Below are positions 24,068 through 32,646 of a stretch of DNA of 58,127 nt, in pieces. The stretch is from an uncultured Lachnospiraceae bacterium (GTDB lineage Bacteria > Bacillota > Clostridia > Lachnospirales > Lachnospiraceae). Location of the stretch: assembly GCA_910585255.1 (NCBI GenBank), contig CAJUEI010000001.1:21196-79322 (forward strand), written 5' to 3'. Within the stretch, counting starts at the first letter, position 1. Every line of letters begins with the position of its first letter. The position numbers and the translations under genes were made by a program. The notes under the pieces are model-generated. The model had not been told where the DNA came from. It made no database searches and saw only the letters and a list, made by a program, of their open reading frames with translations.

Positions 24068-26926
24068 TTAATTTTTCCCTTTTTTCTTCCAAGAAAAAAA
24101 TAACAATATCCCACTAAAAAGCAACAGCAACAAAAAAATCAACAAACAAACCCGAAGAAATCCCCAAAAAGAGAAAGAGGTTTTCTTTTCTTCTTCCTGT
24201 TTTGTTTCTGCCTCTTCTGTTTCCTCTTCCTTTTCTACTTCTGTTCCTTCTTCTAATTCCGAAGAAGATTCTTCTGTTTTTAGCGAAACTTCTTCTAAGG
24301 TTTCCGTTTCCTGATTCGAAGATTCGAAATTTGAAGTTTCTTGATTCGAAAGATCTTCTTTCGAAAATTCCTGACTGGAAAGGTCTGAATTCGAAGAATC
24401 TTGAAGAGGATACTCCGATTTTTCAAATAAATTTGGAATTTGTATGGTTTCTTTTTCTATAAGGGAAATTTTTTGTTGATGTTCTCTCTCATTCAAAATC
24501 AAATACAACTGCTGATAGTTGATCTGCTTCTGTTCCAGTAACTCTTTGATTGATTTTTGCTGTTCTAACTGATTTTGTAATTCTAGAATCTGCTGATCCT
24601 TTTCCATCAGTTGCACCTTCCATTGTTCTATTTGCTGAAGTCCTTCTTCTATTTGTTGTTCTTTTTCCACCAAAATTTCCAATCCTTGCTTTTTTTCTGA
24701 AGTAAGCACGGTCATCTCTTCTGTTTGAATCAACAACTGCTTTTCTAATTCTGCTATTCTTTCCTGCAAAAGTACGATGTTCTTTTTACATTCTTCTTTT
24801 TCCTTTAAGAGTTGGTTTTCTCTTTCACTTGCTTCTTGATTCGAACTACTATTAGAAGCTAGAAAAGAAAGTTTTCTTTCTAATTCTTTTTGTTTCTCTT
24901 TCAATTGTTCCATCTGAAGAAGCCATTCTTGATGTTCTGCTTTCAAAGATTGATTCTCTACTTTCAAAGATTCATTTTCTACTTTCAGAGATTGGTTTTC
25001 CTCTTCCAAAAAAGAACTGTATTCTTGGGCTTCCTCTGTCTTTTGTATCTCTTCGGTCAACTGCTGAAACAAAATTTCTGTTTGATGGAACACCTCTTTT
25101 AGTCGAAGAAAAAGAGCTTCCTGATCTTCTTCTGATGCCGATAAATCAAGTTGCTCCATCAAATCTCGAATCCATTGAAGAGAATCTCTTAACTTTTCTT
25201 TCATCCCTGTTACATAATCAAGTACTTCTTGATCCGTTGCATCCTCCTCTAATTCCAAAATCTCTTTTAATTCTTTTAAAAAATGATCCGTCTGTTGCTT
25301 TTGCTTGGTGACTTCTGCCAGCAATCCCTCCCATTCTTTTATGGTTTCTGCTGTTGTTTTCTCTTGTTCTAATAAGGTTTGAATGGTTTTTTCCATCTGT
25401 GTCTGCTCTTTTACCATTTCTGTCAATTTCTCATAAAAATTGGTCACTCGTACCGTAACAGCAGGTCCTGTTACGATTATCTGCTGCTCTCCACCACTTC
25501 CATCTGGCAGTTGTAACAATTCTTCTACTTCTCCTAAAAAAAGCCAATACTTGGTTAAGGTTTCTTTTATCTGTACAATCGCAGAAAAAATTTCTTCTTC
25601 TTTTGCCGAATCCTCCAAACCAAGTAATTCCTTTAAACTGGCTAAAAATTGTTTTGTTTGTTCTTTCTGTTGAAACAGTTCTTCTGTGAGCTGTTTCCAT
25701 TCTTCCAACACCACTTCGTTCTTTTCTTCTTTCTGCTGGAACTGTTCTATTTGTATTGCCATCTGATCCTGTTCTTTTATTAAGTTTGTGAGTTTTTCAT
25801 AAATCGTACGAAGACGTTCTATCATAGCAGGACTGATCAGATTCGAAAAGGAATCGGATTCACTTCCTTCTGGAATTTGAAGCAATTCTTCCACTTCTCC
25901 TAGATATGCCCAATACGTCTTTAACCGTTCTTTCATAGTAAAAATCGTTTGATACACTTCCTGATCTTCCACATCGGAATGAAGTTCTAACAGGGTTTTC
26001 AAACGTTCCAGAAATTGGTCGGAACGTTCCTTTTGTTGTACCACTTGCGTGAATAATCCATTTAATTCTTCTGCATTTTCTACGGAAATGGATTCATTCT
26101 CTAATAAAATTTGTAACGTTTGTTCCACCAATTTTAACTGTTTCTCCCAATCGGTTAATTTCGCAACGATCTGTTCCAGTTCCTTTCTCGTTTGCTCTCC
26201 TGTATGTAAGGTATCACTTCCGTTTCCTCCCTCTAAATCAAGTAGTGTTTCTGCTTGATCCAGAAATTTATGATACTCCATAAGTTGGTCTTTCTGATTG
26301 CATAAAATTTCATAAATTTTCTCATTGGATAAAGGATTCGATTCTACTGTTACAATTCCTTCTATCACATCATGAAATACCTTTAAATTATCTGCATATT
26401 TTCGTAAAGCATAAATTTTAGCAAAAATCGCTTCTACTTGTGTCATTCCCTCGGTATCGAGGTTTCCATAATTGCCAACTTGTCTTTCAATTTCATTTTT
26501 CAGATCTTCCAGATAAATCAACTTTTGTTGTACCTTTGTAACAATACTCTCTAATTGACTTTCTAAGGAACCACCATGGGTAATATCCAGTAAATTTTTT
26601 AACTGTTCCATTGCTTCTTTATAGAGATCCAGCTGTGTTTCAATATCCTCTACCTGTTGTTGAGCCGTTTTCAAATATTCGTTGGAAGGAGATTCTTCCT
26701 CTTCTTCTTTTTCCAAATTCTCTTGTTTTCTCTCCAATTCTAGTTCGGAAAGATCGAATTCTTCCCATAATTTTGTCCCCATATTCCGTCTTTCCATGTA
26801 CACTTTTGTATGGTTATCTGCTTTTGTAGGAACACTACTGACTAACAACAAACCAGCAACCGTAATCATAGAAAATGACAGCATTCGGTTTCGATGCTTT
26901 TTCTGCCTTTTTTGCATTTGATTCAT
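24068..26926 (-). CDS. Large coiled-coil, membrane-anchored surface protein of the element
   Basis: A 952-aa protein. Seen: a basic start and signal segment (MLSFSMITVAGLLLVSSVPT, cleavage probably after TKA), then more than 800 residues of Leu/Glu/Gln/Lys heptads. There are about four diverged modules of ~120 residues, each with a core like KTYWAYLGEVEELLQI or KYWLFLGEVEELLQL. A tighter coiled coil follows (EENQSLKVENESLKVENQ), then a Ser/Glu-rich spacer and a C-terminal transmembrane helix with a basic tail (SGILLFFSWKKKGKN). There is no LPxTG. I do not recognise a named family. The position between virD4 and maff2 and the rod-like design suggest a mating-pair or aggregation stalk; this is inference. 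Confidence 0.75.
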   Translation of the reverse strand: MNQMQKRQKKHRNRMLSFSMITVAGLLLVSSVPTKADNHTKVYMERRNMGTKLWEEFDLSELELERKQENLEKEEEEESPSNEYLKTAQQQVEDIETQLDLYKEAMEQLKNLLDITHGGSLESQLESIVTKVQQKLIYLEDLKNEIERQVGNYGNLDTEGMTQVEAIFAKIYALRKYADNLKVFHDVIEGIVTVESNPLSNEKIYEILCNQKDQLMEYHKFLDQAETLLDLEGGNGSDTLHTGEQTRKELEQIVAKLTDWEKQLKLVEQTLQILLENESISVENAEELNGLFTQVVQQKERSDQFLERLKTLLELHSDVEDQEVYQTIFTMKERLKTYWAYLGEVEELLQIPEGSESDSFSNLISPAMIERLRTIYEKLTNLIKEQDQMAIQIEQFQQKEEKNEVVLEEWKQLTEELFQQKEQTKQFLASLKELLGLEDSAKEEEIFSAIVQIKETLTKYWLFLGEVEELLQLPDGSGGEQQIIVTGPAVTVRVTNFYEKLTEMVKEQTQMEKTIQTLLEQEKTTAETIKEWEGLLAEVTKQKQQTDHFLKELKEILELEEDATDQEVLDYVTGMKEKLRDSLQWIRDLMEQLDLSASEEDQEALFLRLKEVFHQTEILFQQLTEEIQKTEEAQEYSSFLEEENQSLKVENESLKVENQSLKAEHQEWLLQMEQLKEKQKELERKLSFLASNSSSNQEASERENQLLKEKEECKKNIVLLQERIAELEKQLLIQTEEMTVLTSEKKQGLEILVEKEQQIEEGLQQIEQWKVQLMEKDQQILELQNQLEQQKSIKELLEQKQINYQQLYLILNEREHQQKISLIEKETIQIPNLFEKSEYPLQDSSNSDLSSQEFSKEDLSNQETSNFESSNQETETLEEVSLKTEESSSELEEGTEVEKEEETEEAETKQEEEKKTSFSFWGFLRVCLLIFLLLLLFSGILLFFSWKKKGKN

Positions 26927-27029
26927 AGGTTATCCTTTCTTCATTCTTTTTTATTTTTCTTATTTTCCTATTCTTTTCTTCCTTTTTATTTCGATTCTTT
27001 TTCTCCTTTCTTTTTTCCTTTTGATCCTA

Positions 27030-29057
27030 TTAGGATTCTTCTGGATTGGTTGGATAATTCTGCATAGCAATCTCTCCACAATCCAATACCTCCTCCACCT
27101 CCATCTCCCGTGTCACTTTCATAAAAGAACGATGCTTGACATATTCCTCTAAATCAAAGGCATTTTGGGGATCATAATCGGATAATTCTTGATACCGCTT
27201 ATGTTTGGTAATATCGAATTTATCCGAAAAAAATGGACGAACCCCTCGTAGTTGCAGAATACATTTTCCTCCATCCATCACTGCTATCTCATCCTGACTC
27301 ATCAATTCCTTTCCTATCTTTTGATAATTGAGACCATAGGAACGGGAGGTTCCTCTTGTATCAGAAGTATGAAACAGATCGATCGTTTCCTTCCCAAGCA
27401 GTTCTGCCAGTTCCTTTAATGTGGTTTTTTCGTTTCCTCCAAGGAACAAAATGCTGTCACAATTTCCTTCGATTGTACTAGCATGATCCTTATAAATCGC
27501 CTTTAACTGGCTTTTCGACTGCAAAATAATAGAAGCAGAAATTTCCCTGCTCCTTATCGTTGCAATCAATTTTTCAAACTGTGGAATCTGTCCAATATTG
27601 CTAAACTCATCCAATAAACACCTTACAGGAACCGGAAGTCTGCCCTGATAGACATCATCTGCTTTGTCACAAAGCAAGTTAAAAAGTTGTGAATACATCA
27701 TGGATACAACAAAATTAAAAGTGGCATCGGTATCCGAAATAATCACAAATAAAGCAGTCTTTTCCTCTCCAAGCGTATCCAGCTCTAGCTCATCATACTC
27801 CATTAAATCCCGTAGTTCTTTTATATCGAATGGGGCTAATCTCGCTCCACAACTAATCAAAATCGATTTCGCTGTTTTCCCTGCCGCAAGTTTATATTTT
27901 TTATATTGCCTTACTGCAAAATGATTCGGTTGGTCCGCTTCCAGTTCCTCAAATAAAAGATCCACAGCATTTTTAAAACTCTCATCCTCCTCTCTTGTTT
28001 CACTTGCATCAATCAAATCCAATAACATCGCAAAATTCTGTTCCTCTTCTGGAGCTTCATACCAAATATAAGCAATCAATGCCGTGTAATAGAGTTTCTC
28101 TGCTTTTACCCAAAAATCCTCTCCCGATTGCTGTCCCTCTCCTTTGGTATTGACCATAATTGTATTCACTAATTTTAAAATATCCTTTTCACTTCGCAAA
28201 TAGGCAAACGGATTATAATGCATGGATTTTTTGAAATTGATGGTATTCAGTACTTTCACCTTATACTTTCCTTTTACCAGCATTTTCCCACATTCAATTA
28301 AAATCGTTCCTTTCGGATCCGTAACGACATACGAACTATGCATCTGCATCAGATTCGGCTTTACGAAAAATCTTGTCTTGCCGGAACCAGAACCACCGAT
28401 AACAAGAACATTTTTATTCCTAGCATACTTTGGATTTTTTGGTCTACCTGACATCATTAGTCTTTCTGTTGCAGTAAGCAGGATATTATTTTCAAAGATA
28501 GGATCTTGATAAGGCAGGATCTCCTTCTCATTTCCCCATCTTGCCGAACCATACTCCACACCCTGCCGGAATTTCTTTGTATGTTTCGCTCTATAATACA
28601 CAATAAATTTAAACATTACACCACAACCTATCCCTATCAGTAAATCTCTTGGGTGAAAACTTGGTAGAGGATTGGAAAACAAATGGTCAAATCGGTTCAT
28701 CACTACTAGGAGTTTCGTAAAAGTCGAACTCCCCTTGGATACCCTCCATAGACTTGCTACTTTATTACTCAAATAGCCTAGAAAAAAATAGGGGATATTT
28801 CTAAAGAACCACTTTTTTACAGGAAGAAGATTGACCCTTTCTTTTCCATTCTGATGTGGCATTATTTTTCGCTTATCTTGAAACGTTTTCTGGCTCTTTA
28901 GAAGTATCTTTTGATTCCTTTGGTACGCCTTCTGATTCTTGGAAGCTTTTGAAATGATATTCGAAACCTTTTGGAGTAAATTCCAATTCGTTCGAATCAA
29001 TTCCCGTTTTCTAACCCTCCTGTTTCTTATGGAATTCCCTTTTCTCCCACTCCTCAT
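27030..29057 (-). CDS. VirD4/TraG-type coupling ATPase
   Basis: A 675-aa coupling protein that brings the DNA-protein substrate to the channel. Seen: a basic N-terminal region, membrane segments (about 90-155), the conserved GSARWGNEKEI region and Walker A in VLVIGGSGSGKTRFFVKPN (near 225). Further on are VVTDPKGTI, Walker B VPVRCLLDEFSNIG and the motif IILQSKSQLKAIYKD. The start overlaps the pcfB stop (ATGA), which fits translational coupling. Confidence 0.92.
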   Translation of the reverse strand: MRSGRKGNSIRNRRVRKRELIRTNWNLLQKVSNIISKASKNQKAYQRNQKILLKSQKTFQDKRKIMPHQNGKERVNLLPVKKWFFRNIPYFFLGYLSNKVASLWRVSKGSSTFTKLLVVMNRFDHLFSNPLPSFHPRDLLIGIGCGVMFKFIVYYRAKHTKKFRQGVEYGSARWGNEKEILPYQDPIFENNILLTATERLMMSGRPKNPKYARNKNVLVIGGSGSGKTRFFVKPNLMQMHSSYVVTDPKGTILIECGKMLVKGKYKVKVLNTINFKKSMHYNPFAYLRSEKDILKLVNTIMVNTKGEGQQSGEDFWVKAEKLYYTALIAYIWYEAPEEEQNFAMLLDLIDASETREEDESFKNAVDLLFEELEADQPNHFAVRQYKKYKLAAGKTAKSILISCGARLAPFDIKELRDLMEYDELELDTLGEEKTALFVIISDTDATFNFVVSMMYSQLFNLLCDKADDVYQGRLPVPVRCLLDEFSNIGQIPQFEKLIATIRSREISASIILQSKSQLKAIYKDHASTIEGNCDSILFLGGNEKTTLKELAELLGKETIDLFHTSDTRGTSRSYGLNYQKIGKELMSQDEIAVMDGGKCILQLRGVRPFFSDKFDITKHKRYQELSDYDPQNAFDLEEYVKHRSFMKVTREMEVEEVLDCGEIAMQNYPTNPEES

Positions 29058-29521
29058 CGGCTTTGCCCCCTGTCCTTGTTCCTCTCTCGATTGCGTTCTC
29101 TGTTCTTATCCTGCGATAAGGTTGCTTTCCACTGTTTTAATTTTTTCCGTATCGAAACCCTTCCTTTCTTTTTCTCATTCCCATAAACAAATTCCTTAAA
29201 TGCCTGTGCTACCACATCGGTATCTTTGCCTTTGAAAAATACCAAATACTTTGGCGGTTCTGTTGTTTTATCTTTTTTTACAGCGAAAGTAATCTGATAT
29301 TTCTGTGCCACCCGTTCAAATGCTTTGATATTCTTTTCGGTTATTTCAATGGAGGATACTCCTGCACCTTCCCCAACCAACTTTTTTACAGAGGTTTTTC
29401 CATGTAGGTTCTGCTTGGGACGATTCAAGTACAGTTTCATCGCTGCTTTTAATAAATTGGCATCTAATTTGGCAGTTTTTATCACAAGAGCAATCGTTTT
29501 TTGTGTTACTTCTTCTTGCAT
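29054..29521 (-). CDS. PcfB-family (DUF3801) protein
   Basis: A 155-aa protein. Residues 1-115 follow the PcfB/DUF3801 pattern: EEVTQKTIALVIKTAKLDA, LNRPKQNLHGKTSVKKLVG, then VAQKYQITFAVKKDK and YLVFFKGKDTDVVAQAF. The tail is very basic (RNRERNKDRGQSR). In enterococcal pCF10, PcfB assists loading of the relaxase complex onto the coupling protein, and the gene pairs with virD4 as it does here. The ribosome site is AGGAGG. Confidence 0.85.
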   Translation of the reverse strand: MQEEVTQKTIALVIKTAKLDANLLKAAMKLYLNRPKQNLHGKTSVKKLVGEGAGVSSIEITEKNIKAFERVAQKYQITFAVKKDKTTEPPKYLVFFKGKDTDVVAQAFKEFVYGNEKKKGRVSIRKKLKQWKATLSQDKNRERNRERNKDRGQSR

Positions 29522-29557
29522 CCATACCTCCTATTCCTCTTCTTACAAAACCATTCA

Positions 29558-29596
29558 CTAAGGTGGAATCCCACGATCGATTGGATCAAAAAACAT
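29558..29596 (-). CDS. Possible 12-codon leader peptide upstream of pcfB
   Basis: ATG TTT TTT GAT ... TAG codes for MFFDPIDRGIPP and has an AAAGGAG ribosome site five to seven bases upstream. It sits between the palindrome at 29613 and pcfB. It may be a leader, a gene remnant or chance. Confidence 0.25.
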   Translation of the reverse strand: MFFDPIDRGIPP

Positions 29597-29612
29597 TCGA
29601 TTTCTCCTTTCC

Positions 29613-29637
29613 ACTTCTGGACATTCTGTCTAGAAGT
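29613..29637. repeat. Intergenic copy of the element's palindrome
   Basis: ACTTCTGGACA, TTC, TGTCTAGAAGT: one mismatch from the perfect form at 19249. It lies 92 bp before pcfB, in the expected operon-start region. Confidence 0.6.
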
Positions 29638-29760
29638 TCATTATAATTTCTATTCTTAACTGCTTTCTATAAAATAAATGGTACCCTTGATTTTATGTAT
29701 TTGACATAAATCCAATCTATAGAACTCTATCATAAACCTTTCTCTTCCTCTGTTATAATC

Positions 29761-31296
29761 TTACAGCCTTACCACCTTCCATCTTTTCTGAAATTCTTTT
29801 TGATAGAGTTCTCGAAAATAGCTCTTATTTTCTTCATACTGTTTGGCAGCAAAATTTTTTTCTTCTAAGCTCAATCCATCATACCACTTTAAAAACTCAT
29901 TCCGGCTCTCTTCCATGATTTGCCGAATCTGAATCGCTTCTTCTCTGCTTTTGCACCTTATTTTTTGCTTATATCCTTGAAAACAAATGGAAGCATACCA
30001 AACATCGTGATAACATCCCACTCCTTTATATCCACTTGTATTGGTGGAAGGGATATGTTGACTTGCGATCAGTCCTAAGTTCGTTCCAAACCGATGATTT
30101 TTCCCACGAGCATCCATCAGAAGCTGTTTCTGTTCCTTACTATGACATCTTTCTGTATAGATACAGCCACAACTTTTTCTATCCTCACTATAATTCTGTT
30201 CAAAAATTTTTCCACAGATGGGACACTTCATTTCATAAAGAAAATAATTCTGCCTATGTTTCTCTCCCTTTTCTCTTTCTCCCACTTTTCGAATGATCAA
30301 GACTCCATGTGGATTGGTTTCTCCGCTTCGATCCCGTTCCTGTACAATACATCCACAGCTTTTTAATTTAGGATTATAAACACTTTCAAATTCTTTTCCA
30401 CATCGCCCACACTTCTGAAGATAATAATAACTTCCCTGTCGGTTCTGTCTGGGCAGTCTTTTTAACAATCGAATCCCACTTTCTAATACTTCTCCTGTCC
30501 GATCTTTCCCATCCAGACAACCACAACTTTTTCTTGTCCTTTTATAAGTGGCTTCAAATATATTGTGACAGAAAGGACACCACTGGCGATAAACTGGAAC
30601 GGATCTTCCACCATAATTTTTACTCTCTTCCAGTCTTTCGATAATAGATATCCCACTTGCAAGTTTTTCTCCAGAATGGTTAACGATCAACCGCCTTTCT
30701 TTCTGTTTTTTAGGAGGATGCTTTTTTCTATCCCCACATGATTTTAACTCATATTTGTAAGTATGTTCAAAAATAGCCCCACAAGTACACTGCATTTGAT
30801 AAATGGGTTTTTGTGTGGTTTTTGTTTCTCCACAAACGATTCTTCCTTCCGTTTTTGACAGGACTCGAATTCCACTTGGTAATACCATACCTGAGTAATC
30901 TCTTGCATGTTTCCATTTTTTCCTATGCTTACAGCCACAGGAAACAGGAGGATTGCTTGGATTATAAGTTCTTTCAAATATAGTTCCACAGAATGGACAA
31001 AGCATTTGATACAAATAAGCATGAGAACCATTCCCATTTTCTTGCATTTGATTGGTCTTTCTGATGATTTTTACTCCGGTGGAAAGAACTTCGCCAGAAT
31101 GATCCCGATGAGAAGTTTGCAAACATCCACAACTTTTCCTTTCCTTACGAAACTTGTCCATAAACACAGAACCGCAAATACCACACTGTTGCTCATAGAT
31201 TGCTGTACCATTTGAGGTTCTCTTATCGGTTCGATACAAAATTTTTATTCTGCTTTCTGTGACCATTCCACACTTTTCATCAATGGTTCGTTCCAT
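29761..31296 (-). CDS. Six-zinc-ribbon protein with C-terminal AP2-like DNA-binding domain
   Basis: A 511-aa protein built of six units of ~60-70 residues. Each has a stretch like SGEVLESGIRLLKR, a CxxC knuckle (CGICGS, CPFCGT, CPFCHN, CGRCGK, CPICGK) and a second SCGC pair. The third unit is degenerate (CTCGA, SCGD). The C-terminus (about 425-490) carries NTSGYKGVGCYHDVWYASI and KSREEAIQIRQIMEE, the pattern of a bacterial AP2/ERF-type DNA-binding domain, followed by a helical tail. No HNH or other nuclease motif is visible. It lies between repA and pcfB, in the operon direction, with a weak ribosome site. It is most likely a DNA-binding protein of the element (regulation, replication or transfer); the exact role is unknown. 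Confidence 0.7.
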   Translation of the reverse strand: MERTIDEKCGMVTESRIKILYRTDKRTSNGTAIYEQQCGICGSVFMDKFRKERKSCGCLQTSHRDHSGEVLSTGVKIIRKTNQMQENGNGSHAYLYQMLCPFCGTIFERTYNPSNPPVSCGCKHRKKWKHARDYSGMVLPSGIRVLSKTEGRIVCGETKTTQKPIYQMQCTCGAIFEHTYKYELKSCGDRKKHPPKKQKERRLIVNHSGEKLASGISIIERLEESKNYGGRSVPVYRQWCPFCHNIFEATYKRTRKSCGCLDGKDRTGEVLESGIRLLKRLPRQNRQGSYYYLQKCGRCGKEFESVYNPKLKSCGCIVQERDRSGETNPHGVLIIRKVGEREKGEKHRQNYFLYEMKCPICGKIFEQNYSEDRKSCGCIYTERCHSKEQKQLLMDARGKNHRFGTNLGLIASQHIPSTNTSGYKGVGCYHDVWYASICFQGYKQKIRCKSREEAIQIRQIMEESRNEFLKWYDGLSLEEKNFAAKQYEENKSYFRELYQKEFQKRWKVVRL

Positions 31297-31351
31297 ATGG
31301 TTCTTTTTTCCTTTCTTTCTTAATCGTTCCTACCTCTTTCTATTTTTCTCC

Positions 31352-31376
31352 ACTTTTCGACATTCTGTCCAGAAAG
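31352..31376. repeat. Second intergenic, diverged copy of the element's palindrome
   Basis: ACTTTTCGACA, TTC, TGTCCAGAAAG: the right arm and centre are conserved, the left arm diverged. It sits in the 89-bp gap between repA and the zinc-ribbon/AP2 gene. Confidence 0.5.
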
Positions 31377-31385
31377 AAACATTCC

Positions 31386-32645
31386 TTATCCAATCCCTTT
31401 TTCCTTCCATCCCCCACCATACATATCATATTGCACTTCTTGTTGATAATAGTGTGTCATAGTAGAAGGGGCGTTATAAAGTGCGGTAAGCAAATAGGCT
31501 CGAATGTTGACAACCTTTGTAACCGTTTCCTTCATACAATGCATGACATACTCTACATGAAAGCGATTTAATTTTAAAAAACGTGATTTGACCAGTTCAT
31601 AAGGATGCTCTTCTCCATTGATTCGAATGGTCTTTCTTCTTACACAAACCACATCACAAATGGTTTGGTAAATTTCTTCATAGAGTTCTTTCTCCTCATA
31701 TTGGTTCTCCTTTTGGTAAGTTTCATACTCCAGATTCTCACGAATCAGTGCCATATAGGCATTGACTTCTTCTATCCTATCGTTCGAATCTATCTCATCC
31801 ATTTTTTGAGTGGAAACGAATGGTGTAGTTTCCTCTCTACTAACAAAAGGAGATGGATGGATAGAATGGATTCCATTCCAATTTTTATTACTCTTATCAT
31901 TATGATTTCTTTTGTTATAATTAGAGTCTATTTCTTGAACTTCTTGAAGTTCAGAAATTGAACTTCTGGAAATATCATTTTTGAACTTCTGGAAGTCTAA
32001 ATTTTGAACTTCTTGAAATCCCATCTCGAAACGTTCGGAAGTATCATTTTTGAACTTCTTGAGGTTCAAATTTTGAACTTCTGTGGTTTTCTCTCTATTT
32101 GCGGCTATTTTATTCAAGAATTTCTCTTCTCTATCTGCAACTGTTTCATTAAATGATGAATTCTCCTCCCTATTTCCAACCGTTTCGCCTAATGCGTTCT
32201 CATTCCTATCTCCAGATCGTTCATCCAATGGTTTCTCATTCCTATTTACAGATAGTTGATTGGAGGATTCCTTTTCTATGGTTGCAAAATTTTTCACATA
32301 GATAATATCTGGCTTTCCAAGTCCTCTGCGTTTCTTCTCAATCAATCCAATCCCATTTTCACAATCTAACTCTTTCATCACTTTGACACAGGTTGCTTTC
32401 GCACAGCCCAAATCCTCCATGATATTCTCCACTGTGTAAATAATATACGCTCGATTTTCTTCATCCAACCAACCATTTTTCATGGATAACGTCATCCGGT
32501 CAAGCATCAGTCCATACAGGAGCTTTGCATCACTGCTCAGCCCCTTAAAACGTTTCTCCTTCATCAATAGCCGTGGAATACGGTAAAAGGAAAATTGCTC
32601 TGCTTCTATCCCATAATAATAATCCAATTGTAATGATTCTCTCAT
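31386..32645 (-). CDS. repA: RepA_N-type replication initiator
   Basis: A 419-aa protein. The first ~110 residues match RepA_N initiators: FYRIPRLLMKEKRFKGLSSD, AKLLYGLMLDRMTLSMKNGW and YTVENIMEDLGCAKATCVKV, a winged-helix DNA-binding domain. The middle (about 120-250) is Asn/Glu-rich and repetitive and is encoded over the iteron array at 31935-32095. The C-terminus (IYQTICDVVCVRRKTIRING onward) resembles the DUF6017-type domain often fused to these proteins. RepA_N proteins start theta replication of low-copy plasmids and some ICEs, with the origin inside the gene. It follows parB by 1 bp and is probably co-transcribed with the parAB genes. Confidence 0.88.
   Translation of the reverse strand: MRESLQLDYYYGIEAEQFSFYRIPRLLMKEKRFKGLSSDAKLLYGLMLDRMTLSMKNGWLDEENRAYIIYTVENIMEDLGCAKATCVKVMKELDCENGIGLIEKKRRGLGKPDIIYVKNFATIEKESSNQLSVNRNEKPLDERSGDRNENALGETVGNREENSSFNETVADREEKFLNKIAANREKTTEVQNLNLKKFKNDTSERFEMGFQEVQNLDFQKFKNDISRSSISELQEVQEIDSNYNKRNHNDKSNKNWNGIHSIHPSPFVSREETTPFVSTQKMDEIDSNDRIEEVNAYMALIRENLEYETYQKENQYEEKELYEEIYQTICDVVCVRRKTIRINGEEHPYELVKSRFLKLNRFHVEYVMHCMKETVTKVVNIRAYLLTALYNAPSTMTHYYQQEVQYDMYGGGWKEKGIG
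31935..32095. repeat. 23-bp iteron array inside repA, probable replication origin
   Basis: TTGAACTTCT recurs at 31935, 31958, 31981, 32004, 32050 and 32073, with a diverged copy at 32027: seven units at exactly 23-bp steps. Several units extend to GAACTTC-TT-GAAGTTC dyads. Because 23 is not a multiple of 3, the periodicity is selected at DNA level, not protein level. An AT-rich run (31880-31935) flanks it. RepA_N origins are known to lie within the rep gene. Confidence 0.75.
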
Positions 32646-32646
32646 C

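Noticed and set aside
31935..32095. CRISPR array
   Set aside because: 23-bp units follow without spacers inside a rep gene; iterons are the better explanation.
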